Below, piece after piece: positions 51,401-60,400 of a stretch of DNA of 64,000 bases. Under the pieces are notes generated by a model. The model searched no databases. It saw nothing but the letters and a program-made list of their open reading frames with translations, and was not told the origin of the DNA. How positions within the stretch are numbered: the stretch's first letter is position 1; each line of letters starts with the position of its first letter. Origin of the DNA: Mermis nigrescens (Eukaryota; Nematoda; Enoplea; Mermithida; Mermithidae); the NCBI GenBank assembly GCA_036768485.1, contig JAVLUZ010000639.1, positions 186,001-250,000 of the forward strand. Reading direction: 5' to 3'. A program made the position numbers and the translations under genes.

Positions 51401-54400
51401 GCAACACCAACTTTGGGGGGACTAAGCCCAAAAAGGCCAAAAATAGCACAAAATAACATTTAAAGAGTCCAATTTTTCCGATTTTCTGAATTTAGGGGGT
51501 CCGGACCCCTGATTCCCCCCAGAGCTGCAAACCTCTTTATGTTAATACTGCTGGAGAACAGAAATCGGCATTCAAAAATCAAGGAGCATAGAACAAAATA
51601 GAAATTATACTTGAGAAAAGCAATAAAAACACAAAAACCATAATAACATTGCGTGTATGCTTCGAAACATAGCATACCAAAATATGGGACACAAGGCGGA
51701 TTGATATTTTTCAGCTTGAGTCTGACATTTCTGTGTCTTGGATCGGCGTACAATTGCTTAATTTCGCCGAATCTCTTCAAAAGATATTTGTCCAATCTCT
51801 AAGCAAAAGAATTCGAAAAATACATATTTAAAAAATTTGGCATTTCAAACAAAAAAGTCGCAGAAAAACGGCATATTTACCTCCCAAGTGAATGCGAGTC
51901 GATTAATGGCTGCCGATAAGAGGGCGCCGTAAATTTCGATCAACCCGTTAAAATTATTCAATTCGTCGAAAACGCACATCACTTCCAGAATCCTGTTGAT
52001 AACGGCAACCCTTTCGTCCAAATTTTGGCAATTCACGACGCAAAGTTCGAGCCAATAAGTGAACTGCAACATGGAAATAAAAAGCTGACTAAAAAAAATA
52101 TTAAATATGAAAAGAATTATAGTCACCACACTACCAGACATGCATAGCATGGGACTTCTGGGGTGGAAGCGGGAAAAATTTTAAAGTATTCTTTTGGCTT
52201 AACCCTTAATTAACGCCCGACCCATTTTTCTCCACAAACTTTGCTGCAAAATAACTCAAGAACGATGGAATCTTATAAAGCGTGCGAGTGTTCATTCAAA
52301 AGCATTGTCCAAGATCTGCAAGTTTATGTGCATTTTCTTTTATGTTATTAGTGTGAAATTTGAAATATACTGTATTGAAATAACCTCACTTTTTGTCCGC
52401 CGCATTGGCCGTCCCGGGTTCCACAATTTTTTGTTTCTCTGGTCAGAAATTTTTACGAGCTGTGGAGCTCATTCAGGGCTTTCTAACGGTATCTCAATAA
52501 TTAAAATGCGGCTAATACCCTTTGAGAATTTTAAATCGAAAAATAAAGTCCCATTTTTGGGACGCGCGTTCATAAGTGACAGCATGAAAAAGCGACTGTT
52601 TTTCTCTTGATGATACCTAGTATTATGTCTTCATGACCTTTATTACTTTCAGAAACTGCTCAAATTCTCTCTTAGAATTGTACGTACATACATACTACCC
52701 AGTGGCGGATCCAGGATTTTCCTAAGGGGAGGGGCGGTACCCCTAAGGGGGGGGGTGGGACCCTTATGTATTTGGGCGGATAAATTGCCCATTTTTACTC
52801 GAATATCGCTCAAAAATAGTTAATTTGCGCATTATTTCGGACCAATGGGGGGCGGTTGCCCCCCATCCTTCCCTGATACTACCTATGTAAACCAGCTGCT
52901 TTACAGTCCAATTAGGTACATAGGTACCTATATCTACCTATATGAACCTTGTATGTATCTAAACTAGAGAATCGCCTTGGAACGATATCAGACTATATAG
53001 AGAACGTCAATCCCAAAAATTTTCCATGCAAAAATGACGGCAAAAATGGGATGTACACTTATTGAAGAGCGTCCTGCATGTAAACTTATCAACGACAGTC
53101 CCAAAAATGGGACTTTTTTCTCACGTCCTACTGTAGCTAGAGTCACGAAAAAAATCAGGGAGACTTTTTGAAGGATAGGGAATTCGAATATGAATGAAAT
53201 TTTGAATGAACCACCCTACACAAAGTGCCGTTAATAAAGGCTTAAAAATGGCGGATATGCGTCAAAAACATCGTTTTTCGGCATGTCTTACGATGCTCCA
53301 TCTTTCTAGAGCATCAAAACGGACAAAAATTCAAGAAAGTTAGAAAACATCGGACAAAATGCAGTCAATAAATGAGCGTATGGCCGGAAATTTGATAATT
53401 CGGAGCAAATATGTAGGTAGCTAAGAATGCTCAAAACATAACCTTTTCTACGAATTTTTCTGAAACTTTTGGAAAATCGCGGAAAAACCTCTCCTAAGGG
53501 GGTTAAACCTGCTCCCAGGTCACGTACGGTCACAAAAACGGATTACTTAATGACCACCATACATATTCAGCATGGAAATTCAGGGGTCAGCTCCGAAAAT
53601 TTTATATAAAATGCCTTCCTTGAGCTTGAATTAGATTAGGTTTGCGTCAAAACCTCTATTTTTGACGAAGTTTGCTCTTTCAGGCCAAAAAAAACGTGAG
53701 AAAACTTCAAAAAATTGATTAAGTTACAAAATATAGTCGAGAAATGTACGAAAAATCGGTCCGCTTGTCCATTTGAAATTACCACGCTACGCATAATTAC
53801 AAAGCAGATATTCGAAATATTACGTTTGTCGAATGTTTAACCAATTTCGTCAACTGAGGACTGCGCTTGTATTTATCTTTCTTGGTAAATGAGGCATCTA
53901 CCAATTCGAAGGGTTTAACTGCCCGGTAAAGTTCAAATTCTAGCAGCGTCACTTGGCGAGCTATTTCAACGGGATGCAGCTAGGAAAAATAATCTATCAA
54001 GGATTTAAAATGGGGCAGCACATACAAGAGATAAGTGAGAAGAAAGGAGAACAGTGCTAATCATACCTGAGCGTGGTGGGCATGCACCCCCAGAAACCAA
54101 AATACCCCCCCCCAGAATTCAATTTTTGAAAACTTTTTTCGTTTTTTTCGCAATTTTTTTATGCCAATGGATAGTGCTCGATGAGGAACGTTAAAAAATG
54201 GTGTTTTTCGCCACACCACCAGTTTTAAAGCCATTTTTTGATTTTTGAAAAAATCTTGCACCCCTCCCCAGAACTTTGGTGCCGCCCACCTATGATACTA
54301 ATTCTTAAAATTGCGCTGTAAAAAATTGTTTAGAATAGGAAGAGCACGATTCATTATTTATTTTTTTACTTCATCTTTTTCTCCTATCATTTCTCTCTTC

Positions 54401-57400
54401 TTTCCCTTTTATTACTATAATGATATAATTAATTACCTATTATTTTTCTCAAATAAGACAGTTTTGCAAAACCTTCATAATGTATACATTTAATAGCTCG
54501 AAAAAGTGAACGTAATGCGTCAAAAATCGATCTAAGCAAAATGTAAGTAAATTCACGTGAGTGTACTAGAACGAGACTATTTAATTTAAAAACATTCCTT
54601 CAACAGTAAAACGTACACAGTGCTACCGTAAAGCACGTCGTTACCAAAACTTGCAGCTCACACACAAAGGTAATGTCAAAAAGAGAACTACGATCAAAAT
54701 TTACGCGATTTATTGTTAAAACTAGGGAAGCTAAATGGTTACATTCAACGCAAGCGTTTCATACCGTTCGGCAAGCTGAGTAAAGTGTAGCAGACTAAAT
54801 AGGGTCGTAGACAGGGGCGCAACCACCCGGGGGCGGAGGAGAGGGCGGCCCCTCCCCCTACCCCGAAATTAGTGATGTCCTGGGCACCGGCACCGGCACC
54901 GGCACCGGCGCCTGTGCTAGATAAAAGAGAAAAAATTAGTGTAAAAAGAATAATTGAAGCTCATTTATCACCAATTTAATGAATAAAGGCGCAAAAAGGT
55001 AGCATTTTGTTAATAAAATCTTCTGATTAGCATAGTGAAGCATTTTGACTGAACTTCAGAACAAGTCTTCTAGCTTTAAAAATGAATTATTCATTTAACG
55101 AAACACATCCTATTGAAAACATCAATTAACAGCAAGAAGCGTGGATACTAATAAATAAAGTAAATTAAAATTGAAAACATCGACCTATAGAGTGGAAAGT
55201 TCTGCTAATTCTACCATCTGTAGGCAAGAAGGATGAGTAATACGGAGTAGTTTTCAACTTAATTTCATCAAATCCATTTTTATTTTTCCATTTCGTGAGC
55301 AGAAGACCGTAAAACGCAGCTAGAATTTTAAAATAGTTTTTATGCAAAACTTTTTCCTGCAAATTATCAGAAAAAGCTTGTTAAAACTTTGTAAATGAAC
55401 TTCTATGTAAGTCTTTTGCATTACTAATATATCCCATGTTTGTTTTTAGAGGCTTTTGAAAATGTGAAATGATAAACTCAAATAATTTAACCTCGAAAAG
55501 TTTTTGTGGCTATTTTCATGTTTGTTTCTTACTAGTTGAATATTTAACTAATGCACTAAAACCAAATTTCGATTTGACTAAAGAATCAACTACTGCACAA
55601 GCCAATCTTGATTGCGCTACACTTAAACTTATAATACACTATTTAACTTATTTTTCTTCGAATTTCAATTTGATTACAATTTTTTGTTTGTTTAATGCTT
55701 AGGTGAGAAAATTAATATGTATTCATAAATTAAAAATAATGAAGTCGTTACTAGCCAAATGAAATTTTGCCCTTAATATGTATATCCGGGAAAAATAGGT
55801 ACAAATTTGACCCTTTCTGAAGAAGCATAGTACACTATATAATATGCTAATGTAGCACCGGCACCGGCACCGGCGCCGGTACAGAGGTACCGGCACCGGC
55901 AAAAAAAGCGGCACCGGGACATCACTACCCGAAATAAAAAATATTTTTATTTTTCACCAGGGGAGAAATTAAAAGTTCTCGAAGTCTACCAAAAGGACAG
56001 CCAAAATGCGTTTCTAGCACACTTTTGAGCACTAAACTCAAAATTTTCCGGCGCTTCGCGCCGATTTCTCATTTATTACCTTATTTTTTACCTTAGAAGC
56101 CCAGATTTGACTTAAAAATAGCAAATATCTATAAAATTTTCGACGCTTCGCGCCGATTTATTATTTTCTTCATTAGTTTTCTTTGCAGAACCGCAAAATT
56201 AAATGCAAAGACAAGTATTTTGACATGTTTTGGAGTCAAGCTTTAACTTGATATTGAGAAATTCGTCGTACAGATAGCTTAAAGGATAGATTCTCGATAT
56301 CCAAGTTTGAAATCAAGCAAGAAAATTTTTCAATTTTTTTAAAAATTTTTTCTTCACCGTGGCAAAGATCTCGCCGAGAAAGGTTCAAAAATGCCATTAT
56401 TTTCGCGTACATATCTCTTAACGGTTCTCGAGATATAGGACTTCGATAATTTCAGCCCCCCCCCCCGAAATAAAATCCTGATTACGCCCCTGGTCGTAGG
56501 TATAGTCTAGCACAGTTCGACACAGCCTTCTCATTCGCATACGAGTTTTTCTCTTAAATTTTTTCTAGCTTAAGTGCGGTCTTCTAATCATGAGATCAAC
56601 ATCTACGCTTGTAGTCTGCTCAGCTGTACTCTGTGCCAAACCTGCTCTTCGGATGCTCAGCCACGCGCAAGCACACGGTCAAAAGTTCTGAGAGGAGGGG
56701 AGCAAAAGAGCTTCCTTGACGAAAAAGGTAAATGAGTAATTAATTTTGTTATATATGTAATGTCAAATTTAGACACTTAATCCTTTGTTTCGTTTTATTT
56801 TATTCTTCATAAATATATGTAAATTTGCGTGTTAATTAATGACGATAAGGTCGAAGGAATGACCTGTACATCAAATATATACAAAATAATGGAAGAAAAG
56901 TGTCTAGATGAATGATTTGAACAGTCTACTGCTCGAAAAATATAAGTACATGAAGTTGAAATTAGAATTTTAGACGTTGTTTCACACTTGCGCGCCAAAA
57001 CCGTCATTTTTCAGCGTTTCTGACAATGCCCTTTATTTCAGCATGACTAAAGATAGAAAATTTTCAATAAAATTCAAATGCAGTCAAAAATAAAATGACT
57101 TTTTAGCTCTAAACACCGAAAAAATTAGCACTGCGCCGAAATATTGGCACTTTTGAAACAAAATATAACTAAAAATGCTTAAAACATTACGTTTTCTACG
57201 ATTTCCTTCGGAAAATTCGAAAAAAAGTATTTTTTCGAAAAAAATTGTTAGGCCCTAACTGTCAATTAAAAATTCAAATTAAAACAAATCATAATTAATA
57301 CGCCATTACTATTTATCATTTATATGCGTATTCATAATAAAACATTTTGGGTTACTATGTATGGATTACCGTCATTAGATTAAACTGAGTCGGATCCTGG

Positions 57401-60400
57401 GTTAAGTACCATTCGACAGGTAGCGGCTCGGATATGAAATGAAATTCTTTCGTAGAATCATCCCGAAAAATAGCAGCTTCTTCCTAAGAAAAAATTTTTA
57501 AAAAATCGTATTTTTTAACTTTATAAAAGCCCTTTGCTTTGTCAGATATGACCAGGGGAGGGTTTAGGGGGACGGGGGAGGGCGGTGGCCCCCATAGGCC
57601 CAAAATAGTTGGCGAGTTAAAGAATGAATACGTAATTTGCAATGATTTTTGGCCGTCAACGACCATATTTTTCTCAAAGTTTACGTTTAATGGCTTGAAA
57701 ATATTTACTTTCCTGGCGAGCTAGAAGCCATTTTTTGCTCATGGAATACATAGATTTCAGAACAATTTCAACAGCAGGAACAGTTATTTCAGCATAAATA
57801 GTTTTCTTCTATTTTCAGTCAAAAATTTTCAACGTTTCGCGTTAAATGCTTTAAAATGCAGGAAATCAAGCAATAAATTAAGTTTCTAAACGTCCTTCCG
57901 CCTAATTTTCACAAATTTTCCGGCTCTTCGCGCCAGATTTTCGCTAAAGTCGAAGAAATTTAATGATTTCTTAGCACAAAATTGACGAAAATTTTAAAAT
58001 TTTTTTGGAAAAAATGTTGCGTCAAGGGTTATTTTTAAAAAAAGTAGACATTGAAAAGCCTAAGGAAAATCCTAGATACGCCACTGGGTAGGACTATATC
58101 GAAATCAAACGAGGTACATTAGCATTAGAATTTCTCACAAACAATGTGAACACTTTGCAGGATTCTTTCATACAATAATTCAATGATATCAATGTCAAAA
58201 CTTAAACTTTTATTTCTGCAACCTCAGCTCATGAAATTTTAGGACCGGTCCGACTCCGGATATGCAGAATTCCAATCGAAGTCAGAATTAGGAACAGGGC
58301 ATCACCTAAATTCTAAGGCCTAAAAAATTGTTAAAAGTAAAAAGTGCCAACAAATAGTGACAAAAACACAACTTTTCAAAGTTTGTTATCGAGCACTGTT
58401 CATTTACATTAAAAAATCACGAAAAGCGGGTGATTTCTTGATAATTTTATGCTGGGTGACCTTTTAAACTCTAAGGGTTTTCCGATTTTACGGGTACTCA
58501 CCTCTCTACGTCAATGTGTGGTATTGGCAGCACGGTTTTTTTTGTATTCGGCAAAGATCTTTTGCGATGTACAAAGACTTTTGGGGACCGTCTTTGTACA
58601 TGTACAAAGATTTTTTGGAAGACAAAAACTGGAAAAAAGGTTAGAAATTCGCAAAAATTCTTAGCGCTCCGCGCCAGAATGAGCAATTGTATGTTCTATA
58701 TATCTTTATAATTTCAGAAATTGCATTTTGAAAGGAAAAATTCCAAATGTTTTGGCGCTTCGCGCCGTTTTGAGACGATTATTACTGATTTTTGCCCTCA
58801 GAAACCTAGAAATTGCTAAAATACGTAACCAAAGGTCGAACAACTCTGTTTTTGCCACATCAAAATCGCTACTGTATCATATTATAGTACCCAAAAATTC
58901 GTGTGTACGAAATGTACAAAAACTTTTAGGGACCATCTTTGTACATGTACAAACGGACCTTGTACAAAAAAACACTGATTGACAGGTAAACAAAAATAAT
59001 GACATTCTTGAGCGTTTCTCAACGAGTGTAAACAATGACGGAAAAAGTTTAAAAAATATACTTTCTTTTTACCTCATATACAAAAAAATCTATTGTTAAA
59101 GCTATCTACACGGCTGATTTCTCATTATTCGGTTAATGCTTGACTCTGAACTATTTCTTAAGCTGTGTTTGTAATCAGTTTTTGTGTACTTCGAGCAATC
59201 ACAATGCACAAAGTTGACAACTCGGCGCAAAGCACCGGAAAATCTTGACCTGCTATCCATAGAGCACAAAAACAATATATAAGACAATTGATCTACATAT
59301 AAAGTTTTGAATTTTCTGGCCGAAAAGCAGCTAAAATCTATTTTGATAGCTTCTTCAAACGCATTTTGAGATTAATTCCTATCTTTGGCGACCTCATCAA
59401 AAATAAGAAAAATTTCACTTGGGGCTCCTGTATATGAGAGCCTACCTAGCAGTGTTTTTTTGTACAAGGTCCGTTTGTACATGTACAAAAAAGGTCCCCA
59501 AAAGTCTTTGTACATTTTGTACATGCAAATTTTTGTGTACTATAATATAGTACAGTAGCGATTTTAGTGTGGTAAGACAGGGTTTTCGATCTGTGGTAGT
59601 GTATTTTAGCTAATTTCTGGGTTCCTGACCCAAAAAATTACCAAAAAGTGTCTCAAAACGGCGCGAAGCGCCGAAAAATTTGACATTTTTCCATTCTACA
59701 TGCAAATCCTGCCATTTTAAAGATATTTAGGACAAACAATTACTCATTCCGCCGCGAAGCGCCGAAAATATTTGGGAATTCTACACCTTTTTACAGTTTT
59801 TGTCTTCCCAAAAATCTTTGTACATTGTGTACACGCAAATTTTTGGGTACTATAATATGGTACAGTAGCGACTATAGTGTGGTAAAAACAGGGTTGTTCG
59901 TCCTTTGGCAGCGTATTTTAGATAATTTCTGGGTTCCTGAGGGCAAAAGTCACTAAGAATCGGCTTAAAACGGCGCGAAGCGCCGCAAAATTTGACATTT
60001 TTCCTTTTGAAATGCAATTTCTGCTATTATAAAGATATATAGAACACACAATTACTCATTTGGGCGTGAAGTGCCGAAAATTTGTACGAATTTCATACCT
60101 TTTTTCCAAGTTTTGTCTTCTACGGTCCCGAAAAGTCTTTGTGCATCAGGAAAAATATTTGCCGAGTACAAAAAAAACGCTGCTACATACCTGGTTATAT
60201 TCGACCGAGCATTATTATATTCTTGAAGCTTTAAAAGATCTGGTGCAAACTTCGATACGGCTGTCGATTTTGTTAAAAAACTGTGTGTAAACAATGGTGT
60301 ATAAGTCTTCGAGCAGAATATAAAATTATGTGCTTGCAGATGCAGACATTCACATACATGAATACAAATGATTAACTTGTTAGAGCTAAACTGAAACTGA

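Noticed and set aside
7879..60075. GGCGCGAAGCGCC palindromes as a CRISPR-like array
   Set aside because: They are not regularly spaced, sit inside eukaryotic mobile elements and are flanked by unrelated but repeated sequence, not unique spacers.
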